Part shown: positions 8,916 to 17,940 of the stretch, piece by piece
Numbering within the stretch: the first letter of the stretch is position 1
Layout of the letters: the number at the start of each line of letters is the position of its first letter
Source of the DNA: Chryseobacterium sp. c4a
Lineage (GTDB): Bacteria; Bacteroidota; Bacteroidia; Flavobacteriales; Weeksellaceae
Assembly (NCBI RefSeq): GCF_009900745.1
Contig: NZ_WXVU01000002.1
Span: 186,001-250,000, forward strand
Length of the DNA: 64,000 nucleotides
Reading direction: 5' to 3'
The notes under the pieces: model-generated
Seen by the model: the letters and a program-made list of their open reading frames with translations, nothing else
Databases searched by the model: none
Told to the model about the DNA's origin: nothing
Program-made: the position numbers and the translations under genes

Positions 8916-10049
8916 TTTTGATTTGAATATCAGTAAAGTAATTACTCCAATCCCTGAAAAAATAAGGCATGAAATTCCCAGATTTTGAATAAATCCTATG
9001 CTTATCAATCCACCTCCTATCAGTATATAATAGATAAGCCCAAGCAGAGCTCCTGCGCTTCCGGTTTCATTTTTATAATTGATCAGGGCAGTACTCAGAA
9101 TATTTGGAATAGCAATACTGAAGGCCATTACAATAAAGAAGTACGGAATCAGGAAATAAATACTATGATCAGCCAAGAGCCACACAAAAGCGGAAGCTGT
9201 GAATGATCCTATTACACTTGATGTTACTAAAATCTTAGGAGTCCTATTTTTAAGAAGTAAAAATCTGTTAAGCTTAGCTCCCGCAAATGTTCCTGCTGCT
9301 AATACAATGCTGCTGTATCCAAAAATATATGATGAATATTGCTGTTCTTTAAAGATAAAAGGAGCTAATGAATAATATGAAAATAACAACACATTAAAAC
9401 TCATAATCAATAAACAACATTTGATGATTTCCTGGTCTTTGAGCATTCGTTTTAACAAACTGAACAGAATTTGAAAACTGATCTTTTTTCCGGAATGATA
9501 GGTTTCAGAAACATTTCTTCTGGAAAGAATGTAAAATACAATGGCCACCAGACATAAAGTGATAAAAACTCCCTGATGACCCATTGAAGAAGCGAGAACT
9601 GAACCTGTGGTCATTCCGATTACCGGACTGATGGATAGGCCAATTCCAATCCATGAAAATACTTTGCTGATATGGTCTTTGTCATAAGTATCTCGCAAGA
9701 TGGTCTGAGTAACGATGGATCCAACTGCAATTCCAAAAGCGGAAGTAATTCTGGCAGCCAGTAAAAGGGTAAAAGTGGGCGCAAAAATAGCAGCTAAAGT
9801 TCCAGCTCCATAAGTGAGTAGCCCATACTCCAATGATTTTTTTCTTCCGATTCTATCACATTGTACACCCCAAAATGCTACTCCAAGAGCAAAGGCAATA
9901 AAATAAAGGCTTATCGTTAAAGTAGTAGATTCTTCATTTACTTCAAATTTTTCCTGTACCATTGGCAAAACCGGGCTGTAGATGGTTTCCACAAACTGAG
10001 GAAGCATGACAAGCAGTGTGAGTAACCAAAGAGGATTTGTCTTTTTCAT
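8895..10049 (-). CDS. MFS drug-resistance transporter, Bcr/CflA type
   Basis: 384 residues with about twelve membrane segments. The start MKKTNPLWLLTLLVMLPQFVETIYSPVLPMV, the loop motif WGVQCDRIGRKKSLEYG (motif A, DRxGRK) and ARITSAFGIAVGSIVTQTILRD (motif C region, TILRD) are characteristic of Bcr/CflA drug:proton antiporters. It is predicted to export small toxic compounds across the inner membrane. It is divergently transcribed from an AraC-type regulator whose start is only 77 bases away, so that regulator is the likely controller. The substrate is unknown. Confidence 0.88.
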   Translation of the reverse strand: MKKTNPLWLLTLLVMLPQFVETIYSPVLPMVQEKFEVNEESTTLTISLYFIAFALGVAFWGVQCDRIGRKKSLEYGLLTYGAGTLAAIFAPTFTLLLAARITSAFGIAVGSIVTQTILRDTYDKDHISKVFSWIGIGLSISPVIGMTTGSVLASSMGHQGVFITLCLVAIVFYILSRRNVSETYHSGKKISFQILFSLLKRMLKDQEIIKCCLLIMSFNVLLFSYYSLAPFIFKEQQYSSYIFGYSSIVLAAGTFAGAKLNRFLLLKNRTPKILVTSSVIGSFTASAFVWLLADHSIYFLIPYFFIVMAFSIAIPNILSTALINYKNETGSAGALLGLIYYILIGGGLISIGFIQNLGISCLIFSGIGVITLLIFKSKEKPFKL

Positions 10050-10126
10050 TTTTTTTTCTGCAAAGTTTTGAAAAATTCAGTGTATATTTATAATGATATA
10101 AAAACAAAAAATATCAAAAATAGGAC

Positions 10127-10909
10127 ATGGCTGTATTAAAGCAGAATGAAGAGTTTAACGCAGATGCTCTTAAAGGAAAAGTTATTGGTATTGCTTCGGA
10201 TATGGTTATGCATGACTCAGGATTTCATGATCACAAGTTCAAGGCTCAATTGTTGTACGCACCTTCCGGCTGTATGACAGTAACCACTTCCAACAGGCAG
10301 TTTGTATTACCGCCATTCAGGATGCTGTGGATTCCTGCGAATGAAATTCATAGGGTTAATTTCCGGAATGTTGTAGCTTACAGATCTGTTTATTTCGACA
10401 GTGAATACGCTGAAAAGTATATGAGTTCAGGTCTCAAAGTATTGCATGTAAACTCTTTACTAAAAGAAATTATTGAAAGAATGTGTTTTTGGGAATGGGA
10501 GGCTTTGGATACTACTCAGAATAATATTTTAAATGTATTTTGGGATGAAATAAAGCAGGCTCCTGAAGAAAACCTGAATCTTAAAATGCCTAGTGATAGT
10601 CGCTTTAAAAGAGTGGTGGAAGAGTGGACAACACGAGTTTCTATGCCGCCAATGCTGAAAAATCTTGCAGAACAAACCGGGGCTGTTGAAAAAACAATTA
10701 CCCGTATTTTTAGAAAAGAAACTGATCTTTCTTATCAGGAATGGAGGCAGCAATGGCGACTTCAGCGATCAATAGAGCTTCTGGTGGACGGAAATTCAAT
10801 AGGGGAGGTATCTTATATGTTAGATTTCTCTTCAGACAGTGCTTTTATTGATTTTTTTAAAAAGCATACTGGTTCTACACCTCTACAATATCTCATAAAT
10901 AACGGGTAA
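10127..10909 (+). CDS. AraC-family transcriptional regulator next to the MFS pump
   Basis: 260 residues. N-terminal cupin sensing domain (FHDHKFKAQLLYAPSGCMTV, VLPPFRMLWIPANEIH) and C-terminal double helix-turn-helix: first helix pair around LKNLAEQTGAVEKTITRIFRKE, second around SIGEVSYMLDFSSDSAFIDFFKKHTGSTPLQY. This is the AraC subfamily that sits beside drug exporters, as with E. coli NimR/NimT. The divergent arrangement suggests it controls the pump gene and perhaps itself from the 77-bp shared region. The inducer cannot be predicted. Confidence 0.9.
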   Translation: MAVLKQNEEFNADALKGKVIGIASDMVMHDSGFHDHKFKAQLLYAPSGCMTVTTSNRQFVLPPFRMLWIPANEIHRVNFRNVVAYRSVYFDSEYAEKYMSSGLKVLHVNSLLKEIIERMCFWEWEALDTTQNNILNVFWDEIKQAPEENLNLKMPSDSRFKRVVEEWTTRVSMPPMLKNLAEQTGAVEKTITRIFRKETDLSYQEWRQQWRLQRSIELLVDGNSIGEVSYMLDFSSDSAFIDFFKKHTGSTPLQYLINNG

Positions 10910-10942
10910 ATCATAACATTCCAGTTGAAGACGTAATCGTTT

Positions 10943-10996
10943 TCCTCCTCTCTGGAGGGGTGATAAAAATCCAAAGAATTTTTAACGGGGTGGTCA
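10943..10996 (+). repeat. Dispersed double-hairpin repeat, copy 1
   Basis: CCTCC..GGAGGGG stem, then an AAAAAT..ATTTTT stem, then ACGGGGTGGTCA. A second copy with the same order and orientation is at 42131-42178. It lies in non-coding DNA after the AraC gene. Confidence 0.65.
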
Positions 10997-11088
10997 ATGC
11001 ATTGTTCACCAATTTATTTCTTGTCCTATGTAAAGTCCATTGGCAATTAATTTTCATAAAATTGTATAACCAAACTAAAATAAATACC

Positions 11089-11535
11089 ATGGATAATTAT
11101 ACCAATACAATAGAAGTAAAAACTACTGCAGACAAATCTTATGCTGCTTTAGCACATCAGGTTCCGCTTTGGTGGACGGAGATGTTTGAAGGTTCTTCTA
11201 CGCAAACAGGAGATCTCTTCACCATAAGATTTGGAAATACTATTTACAAAACAATGCGGGTGAAAGAATCTATACCAATTTCAAAGATGGTATGGGATGT
11301 AGAAGACTCGCGGATTGAACTTCCGGAATTAAAGAACCAGACAGAATGGATAGGAACTACGATTGTTTGGGAAATAGAACAGAAAGAAGAAATCGCACGG
11401 ATTAAAGTGACTCATATCGGTTTGAATCCTGATGTTGAATGTTATGACATCTGCTCTAATGGTTGGGTACAATTCCTGAGTAGTCTGAAACTTTTCCTGG
11501 AAACCGGAAAAGGAGCTCCATACAAAGAAAAATAG
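11089..11535 (+). CDS. SRPBCC (START/Bet v1-like, AHSA1-type) protein
   Basis: 148 residues, no signal peptide. The start MDNYTNTIEVKTTADKSYAAL, the central VPLWWTEMFEG and the paired strands TIVWEIEQKEEIARIKVTHIGL followed by a C-terminal helix (SNGWVQFLSSLKLFLETGKG) give the usual layout of the AHSA1/SRPBCC fold, a small hydrophobic-ligand cavity. The ligand and role are unknown. The longer frame upstream (from 10960) runs through the dispersed repeat and has no family similarity, so the ATG at 11089 is used. Confidence 0.8.
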   Translation: MDNYTNTIEVKTTADKSYAALAHQVPLWWTEMFEGSSTQTGDLFTIRFGNTIYKTMRVKESIPISKMVWDVEDSRIELPELKNQTEWIGTTIVWEIEQKEEIARIKVTHIGLNPDVECYDICSNGWVQFLSSLKLFLETGKGAPYKEK

Positions 11536-11606
11536 CATACTTTGAATTCAGAGGGATATATGTATCCGTAAATAGTATTGCTTATTACTCATATAGGATT
11601 GCCTCA

Positions 11607-11640
11607 TAAAAAAAGAAGCTGTTTACGAGTAAACAGCTTC
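11607..11640 (-). terminator. Intrinsic terminator of rplS
   Basis: 12-bp inverted repeat GAAGCTGTTTAC / GTAAACAGCTTC (11615-11640). Read on the minus strand it is followed by a run of T's. Confidence 0.88.
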
Positions 11641-11664
11641 CTTTTGCATTTATTGTTGTCTGAA

Positions 11665-12021
11665 TTATTTCTTCTTGTAAGCAGCGTCTTTAATTCTCGC
11701 TTTTTTACCTCTAAGATCTCTGAAGTAGTAGATTCTAGCTCTTCTAACTCTACCTCTTCTGTCAACCTCGATTTTTTGAAGTGCAGGCATGTTGATAGGG
11801 AATACTCTTTCTACACCTACATCACCAGACATTTTTCTGATTGTGAAAGTTTTTGTAGAACCAGTACCTCTTAATTGGATAACTGTCCCTTTGAAGAACT
11901 GAGTTCTAGTCTTTTGTCCTTCTTTAATTTCGTAATACACAGTAATTGTATCACCTGCTTTGAATTCAGGGAATTCTTTTTTCGCAATGTACTTGTCTTG
12001 TACGTACTTTAATAAATCCAT
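11665..12021 (-). CDS. rplS: 50S ribosomal protein L19
   Basis: 118 residues, full length for bacterial L19. Recognisable by FKAGDTITVYYEIKEG, RTQFFKGTVIQLRG, TFTIRKMSGDVGVERVFP and KIEVDRRGRVRRARIYYFRDL. L19 sits at the interface of the 30S and 50S subunits. It is transcribed alone from a promoter matching the Bacteroidetes consensus at both boxes, and ends at its own terminator. Confidence 0.97.
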   Translation of the reverse strand: MDLLKYVQDKYIAKKEFPEFKAGDTITVYYEIKEGQKTRTQFFKGTVIQLRGTGSTKTFTIRKMSGDVGVERVFPINMPALQKIEVDRRGRVRRARIYYFRDLRGKKARIKDAAYKKK

Positions 12022-12090
12022 TATTAATAAAATAAAATGTTAAAGCTAAGCAACTTACACGTTTATCGTCAGAGGTTGAATAACAGGTTG

Positions 12091-12123
12091 CAAATGTACA
12101 AAATAGTTTTTGAATAAACCAAA
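12091..12123 (-). promoter_or_regulatory. rplS promoter (-7 and -33 boxes)
   Basis: Read on the minus strand: TTTG at 12123-12120, 21 bases, then TACATTTG at 12098-12091. This is the best two-part match to the Bacteroidetes -33/-7 consensus in the window. It implies a leader of about 60 bases. Confidence 0.75.
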
Positions 12124-12232
12124 TATTTAATGTACTAAAAACTATAATTTTTTCATTCCGGTTTTGCTAAAAAATTAACAGATTCGTTAAGATTCCATCA
12201 ATCAGAGTTTACATGGGATATCTACTTTTGCC

Positions 12233-12240
12233 CGAAATAA
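12233..12240 (+). promoter_or_regulatory. -7 box of the phosphatase-like gene
   Basis: TACTTTTG, an exact TAnnTTTG match 75 bases before the ATG at 12316, giving a leader of roughly 70 bases. Confidence 0.6.
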
Positions 12241-12315
12241 AAATCAGAGTAATGATTTTTTAAATTATTGATTCACAAATTAAAAATCTATATGTCATTT
12301 TAAAATTCAACAATT

Positions 12316-15063
12316 ATGAAACATTATTTCTTCTTTTTTTGTTTCGTGGCTCAAATGGCGTTCGGACAGGTTTTGTTCCCATATCTGCAAAACCCGACTC
12401 CGAATTCTATGATCGTCAATTGGAAGACTGCTTCTGATAATGAAACAACCGTGATTTATGGGGATTCCCCAACGAATCTGAATGTGACGGTAACCGGTAC
12501 TACCAACATTTTTTCAGATACTGGATATAATAATAATTACTATTATCACACAGCGAAAATTGGCAATCTGCAGCCGAATACCAAGTATTATTATAAGATT
12601 AAAACCGGAGCTAATGAATCTGCGGTATACAACTTCAGAACGCTTCCTTTACCAGGGCAGCCGGTAACAGCTAATGGAAAGATTCGTTTCCTGATCATGG
12701 GGGACAACCAGATCAAAGCTGAGCCAAGGTATGACAGTCTTACCCTGAATGCTTATAAAAAGCTAAAAGAAAAATTTGGAGCCAATTCTGACCCTTCAGA
12801 TAATATTGCTCTTACTTTTATGGTAGGTGATCAGGTGGATGTAGGAACATTGGATCATTATGAAAATGTTCACTTCAAAAAGAATATCAAATTATCACCT
12901 TATCTGCCAATCCAAACAACGGTAGGAAACCATGAAACCTATGGAACTTTGGGAATGAATTCTTACTATGCTCATTTCTATATTGATGAGATCAAATACA
13001 AAGGAATCACTTCCGGGAACGAAAATTACTATGCTCAGCAGGCAGGGAATGTATTGTTTATCAGTTTAAGTTCTGAACATACAGGAGCCGCTCAGCAAAC
13101 ATGGCTTCAGCAGATCCTAAACGAAGCTAATAACGATTCTACAGTGGATTGGATTATTTCATTAAGCCACAGACCCTATCAGGCAGAACAGTATGTGGGA
13201 GATATTTCTACATGGGTAAGAAATAATGCGGTTCCAATGTTGGTCACATCTGATAAATATCTAATGCATGTGGGAGCTCACCATCATTTGTACCACAGAG
13301 GACAGCTGAAAAATACTCCCAATTACCAGATTATTTCAGGAGGAACTGCCTGGGATCAGTATTGGGGAATGTCTAACGAGCAGGATTTTGATGATGTTCA
13401 GAAGACACTGACTGATTGGACGTATCAAATCGTGGAAGTAGATGTAGCCACCGGGAAGGTAGATGTAGAATGCTACTCAATCGGAGGAAAGTATACCAAG
13501 AAAAACAATGAACTGGTAGATTCATTCCACAGGTATAAGAACCAGCCTAAGCCGGCAAAACCTTCTGTTACCAATACATTCTCAGGTTCGGTTACATTGC
13601 CTCTAACATTGAATGGAAGTGCTTTCTCATCCTCTAACGGTGAACTTTTAAACACGACTCAGTTTCTGATCAGTAAAGCTGCAGACTTTTCTGTAATTGA
13701 AAAAGAATTCTACCGTGATTTTGAAAACTGGTTTGGAAAAGACGGGAATGGAAATCCGGATAAGGCTAAGAATTTAAATGAAGGAGTAGATATTACAAAA
13801 GTAACTTTAGCAGCGAATTCTATCCCGAACGGAATTTATTATGTGAAAACCCGTTACAGAGACAGAAACCTGGAGTGGAGTGAATGGAGTGATGTAAAAC
13901 AGTTTGAAATTACCGGAAGTGTAGTTTCGAATCCTACATTTACTTTAGATAAAACGGAATACACCCAAAATGAGCCTATCGTTGCTACTTATACAGGAGG
14001 CCCTGGAAATCAGCAGGATTGGATAGGAATTTATAAAAAAGGACAGACTCCGGGTGGTTCTGCAACTTCACAAACTTATGTTTATACGAATGGACAAACA
14101 GCTGGAACAGCTACCTTCAATAATGGCTTGCCTAACAAAGGTCAATATTTTGCAGGATTTTTTGCCAACAACGGATATACGGATATTACAGCAAGAAAAA
14201 GTTTCTATGTAGGCCCGAAAGTACAATTACAGGCTACTGCAGATACTTATCCTGTAGGTGGAACAGTAACGATTAACTATACAAATGCTCCGACTCTTCA
14301 GAAAGACTGGATCGGAATTTATAAAATGGGTCAGACTCCGGGAACTACCACTTCAATAAAATGGAGCTATGTAACGACAGCGTCTGGAACTCTTAATTTT
14401 ACAGGTCTACCAAAAGGATATTATTATGCGCAATACTTATTGGAAGATGGTTACAACGGAATCGGAGAAAAAGTATTCTTTAAAGTAGGAGATATTGTTA
14501 CTGAATTATGGATCAATAAGCCTGTGTATTCATTAGGTGAAAATATCACCGCTTCATGGACGGATTCACCCGGAATTATTAAAGACTGGTTGGGAATCTA
14601 CCCTCAAAATGTCCAGACACCGGATGACAATTTTGTTTCTTATACTTACTTCGATGGAGTAACACAAGGAAGCAAAACTGTTACAGGAAATGTAAACGGT
14701 GTCCCTACTACACCAGGTAATTATTATATGGTAATGTTTACCAACGATTCTTATACTGAAGTTTCAAACAGAGTACAATTCCAGGTAAGCTCAGGATCTT
14801 TAGGGGTAGACGAGGCTAAAAGTACAGAGAAAAATGTAATCTTATATCCAAACCCTACAAAACCGGGCGAACCAACATTCATTAAGAGTGATTATCCGAT
14901 TGAGAAAATCGAATTGGTATCCGCAGCAGGAGAATTGTTATATGAATCAAAAAATATTCATAACCAACGTTTCTCTTTAGTGAATGAAAGCCTTCCGAAA
15001 GGAGTTTATTTTGTGAAAGTTCACGCAAGAAAGCTATTTACTTTAAAACTGATTATCCAGTAA
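12316..15063 (+). CDS. Secreted purple-acid-phosphatase-like metallophosphoesterase with T9SS sorting domain
   Basis: 915 residues with a signal peptide (MKHYFFFFCFVAQMAFGQ). An N-terminal fibronectin-like domain (LFPYLQNPTPNSMIVNWKT; LQPNTKYYYKIKTG) precedes a calcineurin-type phosphoesterase domain with the five metal-binding blocks in order: MGDNQ, VGDQVDVG, GNHET, SLSHRP and GAHHHLYH (the last replaces the usual GHxH). A second fibronectin-like segment follows. Then come three repeats of about 90 residues (about 541-632, 635-723, 726-823), each carrying D-W-[IL]-G-I-Y, and a type A sorting domain (LYPNPTKPGEP) to the C terminus. It is predicted to be surface-bound or secreted and to release phosphate from organic phosphoesters. 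The metal ligands look complete apart from the altered last motif. Confidence 0.88.
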   Translation: MKHYFFFFCFVAQMAFGQVLFPYLQNPTPNSMIVNWKTASDNETTVIYGDSPTNLNVTVTGTTNIFSDTGYNNNYYYHTAKIGNLQPNTKYYYKIKTGANESAVYNFRTLPLPGQPVTANGKIRFLIMGDNQIKAEPRYDSLTLNAYKKLKEKFGANSDPSDNIALTFMVGDQVDVGTLDHYENVHFKKNIKLSPYLPIQTTVGNHETYGTLGMNSYYAHFYIDEIKYKGITSGNENYYAQQAGNVLFISLSSEHTGAAQQTWLQQILNEANNDSTVDWIISLSHRPYQAEQYVGDISTWVRNNAVPMLVTSDKYLMHVGAHHHLYHRGQLKNTPNYQIISGGTAWDQYWGMSNEQDFDDVQKTLTDWTYQIVEVDVATGKVDVECYSIGGKYTKKNNELVDSFHRYKNQPKPAKPSVTNTFSGSVTLPLTLNGSAFSSSNGELLNTTQFLISKAADFSVIEKEFYRDFENWFGKDGNGNPDKAKNLNEGVDITKVTLAANSIPNGIYYVKTRYRDRNLEWSEWSDVKQFEITGSVVSNPTFTLDKTEYTQNEPIVATYTGGPGNQQDWIGIYKKGQTPGGSATSQTYVYTNGQTAGTATFNNGLPNKGQYFAGFFANNGYTDITARKSFYVGPKVQLQATADTYPVGGTVTINYTNAPTLQKDWIGIYKMGQTPGTTTSIKWSYVTTASGTLNFTGLPKGYYYAQYLLEDGYNGIGEKVFFKVGDIVTELWINKPVYSLGENITASWTDSPGIIKDWLGIYPQNVQTPDDNFVSYTYFDGVTQGSKTVTGNVNGVPTTPGNYYMVMFTNDSYTEVSNRVQFQVSSGSLGVDEAKSTEKNVILYPNPTKPGEPTFIKSDYPIEKIELVSAAGELLYESKNIHNQRFSLVNESLPKGVYFVKVHARKLFTLKLIIQ

Positions 15064-15087
15064 CAGAATAAAAATAACCATGAAATA

Positions 15088-15117
15088 AACAGGCTGTCAG
15101 AAATGACAGTCTGTTTG
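15088..15117 (+). terminator. Probable terminator of the phosphatase-like gene
   Basis: Stem ACAGGCTGTCA / TGACAGTCTGT with a GAAA loop and a short T tract. Confidence 0.65.
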
Positions 15118-15195
15118 TATTTGAAACCCCTCAGCTAAACCCCAAGAATCACTGAATCATAAGCAAAATCATTATAATCAGTCAGTAGGCTCCCA

Positions 15196-15227
15196 TAAAA
15201 AAAGCAGTTTCAAAATCTGAAACTGCT
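15196..15227 (-). terminator. Terminator of the MORN-repeat gene
   Basis: 10-bp stem AGCAGTTTCA / TGAAACTGCT with a 5-base loop. On the minus strand it is followed by seven T's. Confidence 0.85.
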
Positions 15228-15244
15228 TTATATATCAAATGATC

Positions 15245-16783
15245 TTAATATGAATCAAAATTAGTGTTCAATTGATCTTCCTGAATGAGAATCTGGCTCT
15301 CGCTAGAGAAGCTATCATCGGCATCAGCCAATATTTTAGAGTCCTGAACAAGTTTACCTTCTGAATTATAAACTTTTAATAAGACCCATTTTCCATTACG
15401 TTCAAGTTCCTTTGCTCCATAATAGTCTTTTATTCTGATTTTTCCGCTTTGAAGAATTCCTCCTTTTACAGAAGATTTATTCGCTGGTTTACCTTTTACA
15501 TATTGTACAATCTGAGCAGTAAAACTGTAATCGTATTCATCATCATTTAGAGGTTGGTTATAAGTGTACAAAATAGCACCTTTATTATCATATACCGTTG
15601 CATCGTAAGCGGTTTGCTTAGCATTTAATTTCTTCTCAAACTTCAGCTTATTCTCTTCCGTGTAGTTTCTTGTATTCATAAGAACACCATCCTTATACTG
15701 CATTTCGGTAAGTCCCTCGTAGGAAGCACCATTGTAAGGCATATCATCCTTATAAGTTAATGTAGATCTTAGTTTTCCATCAGGAGTATAATATTTAATC
15801 TCCTGAGTAGATCCGTCTTTTAGAATTTTTTCAGTAGTTAGTTTTCCATCCTCATTAAATTCTTTACTGAGAACCTGTAATCCCCCTTTATAAACATCTA
15901 TAGTTGAGATGTGGCTGTAATCATAGGCGAACTGATAATCTTCACCATCCATAGGGTTGTAGGTGTCATTCTCTTTATCATATTGATAAGTAAGATCAGC
16001 TATTTTCTTCCCAGATTCATCGTAAGTAGTTTTAGAACCATCTTTTTTGCCTCTTTTCTGTTCCTGAAGAACTTTTCCGCTTTTAGTATAGATTACTCCT
16101 TCTTTGATGCTTCCGTCACTTTTATACTTTTCGATTTTAGAAACTCTCATAGGATTGTAATAATAATCTACTTGGGTACTTTCACTATTGGATTCAGAGC
16201 TGCCACTTCCAATATACTTACCTTTTTCACCATAGTATTTATTTTCGTAAGTGCCGTTTTTACCTATAATACTTTCGGTTCTGATTCCTTTGATATCCTC
16301 ATCATAAATAATGGTTTGAGTAGGAGTAGAGTTCTCATATACAGTAAGGGTATTGTAATAAATTTCGTTTTCCGGATCTTTATAACTGAATGATTTTCCT
16401 GAAAAAGTACCATCAGCCTTATAAACAAGGTCTTCAATTAATTTCCCTTTAGCATCATAATTCTGAGAAGCTCCAACTTGTTTCCCTTTAGAATAGTTCA
16501 CCATACTCATTACTTTTCCTTCAGGAGTATACCATGTCACTTTACCGTCAAAAACTTCATTGCTTGGAGTAGTATCAGAAGCAAGACCTTCCATTTGAAG
16601 CGTTCCGTTTTTATAAAAATCTTTAATTAAAGTAAGTTTACCTTTGGGAGACGTTTCACGGTAATACTCCATATTTTCTTGGGTCGTTTTTTCCCAATTT
16701 TCATCAAAATAAGTTTTTTCCTGTGCGTATACGTTGATGCTGAGTACTAATGCAAGTAACGCTGACGTGAATAGTTTTTTCAT
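15245..16783 (-). CDS. Exported MORN-variant repeat protein
   Basis: 512 residues with a signal peptide (MKKLFTSALLALVLSINVYAQ). Most of the protein is a string of about 20-residue beta-hairpin repeats of the form Y-x-x-[DE]-G-K-[LV] (for example YTPEGKVMSMVNYSKGK, YDAKGKLIEDLVYKADG, YTPDGKLRSTLTYKDD), as in the MORN_2/YwqK family. No catalytic motif is seen. The repeats probably form an extended beta sheet used for binding at the envelope. There is no sorting domain and no lipobox. It is transcribed alone, with its terminator directly downstream. Confidence 0.75.
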   Translation of the reverse strand: MKKLFTSALLALVLSINVYAQEKTYFDENWEKTTQENMEYYRETSPKGKLTLIKDFYKNGTLQMEGLASDTTPSNEVFDGKVTWYTPEGKVMSMVNYSKGKQVGASQNYDAKGKLIEDLVYKADGTFSGKSFSYKDPENEIYYNTLTVYENSTPTQTIIYDEDIKGIRTESIIGKNGTYENKYYGEKGKYIGSGSSESNSESTQVDYYYNPMRVSKIEKYKSDGSIKEGVIYTKSGKVLQEQKRGKKDGSKTTYDESGKKIADLTYQYDKENDTYNPMDGEDYQFAYDYSHISTIDVYKGGLQVLSKEFNEDGKLTTEKILKDGSTQEIKYYTPDGKLRSTLTYKDDMPYNGASYEGLTEMQYKDGVLMNTRNYTEENKLKFEKKLNAKQTAYDATVYDNKGAILYTYNQPLNDDEYDYSFTAQIVQYVKGKPANKSSVKGGILQSGKIRIKDYYGAKELERNGKWVLLKVYNSEGKLVQDSKILADADDSFSSESQILIQEDQLNTNFDSY

Positions 16784-17169
16784 GTTTTATATTAAGTTCT
16801 GATTTTAAGCTTGTGATGATTTGCTTTTGGATTCCAATATGAAGGAAAGTAAGAGTAAAAGCATTGAAAAGACAGTTGATAAACTGCCAGAAATAATTTT
16901 TACATTAATATTGTGTTTAAATCAATTATATCCGAAGATTGAAAAAGATGTGGTTTTTTTGAATTTGAACGCCAAATATAACTCAATTTTACGAGATATA
17001 TAGAAAAAATGAACCGATTTGTTCACTTTTAGCTGTAAAATTTTGATTGTGATATTTTTAATATGAAAAATAGGTATTCAGGATGGGATAGAGAAAAGGA
17101 ACTTTTTCTGGCCGTCTCAGATACGATAAATTTTTATTAAATTTAGCCAACAGAAAAATCTAATATTTC
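16784..17169. other. 386-bp intergenic region between divergent genes
   Basis: No convincing gene: a 60-codon frame at 16821-17003 has no recognisable start context or family. On the minus strand, TATATTTG at 16980-16973 is an exact -7 match and would give the MORN gene a leader of about 180 bases. On the plus strand, TAAATTTA at 17138-17145 is a one-mismatch box for scoA. Confidence 0.4.
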
Positions 17170-17871
17170 ATGATAGATAAAAGAGTAAAAAATGCAAAGG
17201 AAGCCATCGAAGGAATTAAAGATGGAATGACGCTGATGCTAGGCGGATTTGGACTTTGCGGAATTCCTGAAAATTCAATTAATGCTTTAGTGGAAAGTGA
17301 TGTGAAAGATCTTACCTGCATTTCAAATAATGCCGGAGTAGATGACTTTGGATTGGGATTACTGCTTCATAAAAGACAAATCAAGAAAATGATCTCTTCT
17401 TATGTGGGAGAAAATGCTGAATTTGAAAGACAAATGCTTTCAGGAGAATTGGAAGTAGAGCTTACTCCACAAGGAACTTTAGCTGAAAAATGCAGAGCTG
17501 CTCAGGCTGGAATTCCTGCTTTTTATACTCCTGCAGGGTATGGAACTGAAGTGGCGGAAGGAAAAGAAGTAAAAGATTTCAAAGGAAAACCTCATATTTT
17601 AGAGCATGCTTTTGATGCAGATTTTTCTATTGTAAAAGCTTGGAAAGGAGATCATGCAGGAAACCTTATTTTTAAAGGATCAGCAAGAAACTTCAATCAT
17701 CCGATGGCAGGAGCTGGAAAGATTACCATTGCTGAGGTAGAAGAGCTGGTAGAACCAGGAGAATTAGACCCTAATGAAATTCATATTCCGGGCATTATGA
17801 TTCAAAGGATTTTCCAGGGAGAAAAATTTGAAAAAAGAATTGAACAAAGAACCGTTAGAACTAAAGAATAA
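17170..17871 (+). CDS. scoA: Succinyl-CoA:3-ketoacid CoA-transferase, subunit A
   Basis: 233 residues, full length for the A subunit. It carries the glycine-rich block [13 protein letters not shown] near the N terminus, [22 protein letters not shown] in the middle and [15 protein letters not shown] toward the end. With subunit B it moves CoA between succinate and acetoacetate, feeding ketone-body or branched-chain and aromatic amino-acid breakdown products into acetyl-CoA. The partner gene is not adjacent: scoB is 2.1 kb downstream on the same strand, with an opposing ABC transporter gene in between and a terminator directly after scoA. The two subunits therefore need separate promoters. Confidence 0.94.
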   Translation: MIDKRVKNAKEAIEGIKDGMTLMLGGFGLCGIPENSINALVESDVKDLTCISNNAGVDDFGLGLLLHKRQIKKMISSYVGENAEFERQMLSGELEVELTPQGTLAEKCRAAQAGIPAFYTPAGYGTEVAEGKEVKDFKGKPHILEHAFDADFSIVKAWKGDHAGNLIFKGSARNFNHPMAGAGKITIAEVEELVEPGELDPNEIHIPGIMIQRIFQGEKFEKRIEQRTVRTKE

Positions 17872-17900
17872 TTTCTGAAGAGATACGATTGACAATAAAA

Positions 17901-17940
17901 AGAAAGCGCTGGACATCTGCCAGCGCTTTCTTTATTTTAT
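17901..17940. terminator. Bidirectional terminator between scoA and the ABC exporter
   Basis: 12-bp stem AGAAAGCGCTGG / CCAGCGCTTTCT with a 7-base loop. It is flanked by AAAA on the left and TTATTTT on the right, so it works for both converging genes. Confidence 0.88.

Noticed and set aside
11578-11874. 98-codon open frame on the plus strand opposite rplS
   Set aside because: Shadow of the L19 gene; Ser/Phe-rich composition with no family resemblance.
15911-16393. 160-codon plus-strand frame inside the MORN-repeat gene
   Set aside because: Antisense shadow of a repetitive coding sequence.
16821-17003. 60-codon open frame between the MORN gene and scoA
   Set aside because: No start context, no recognisable product, and it covers a probable minus-strand promoter.
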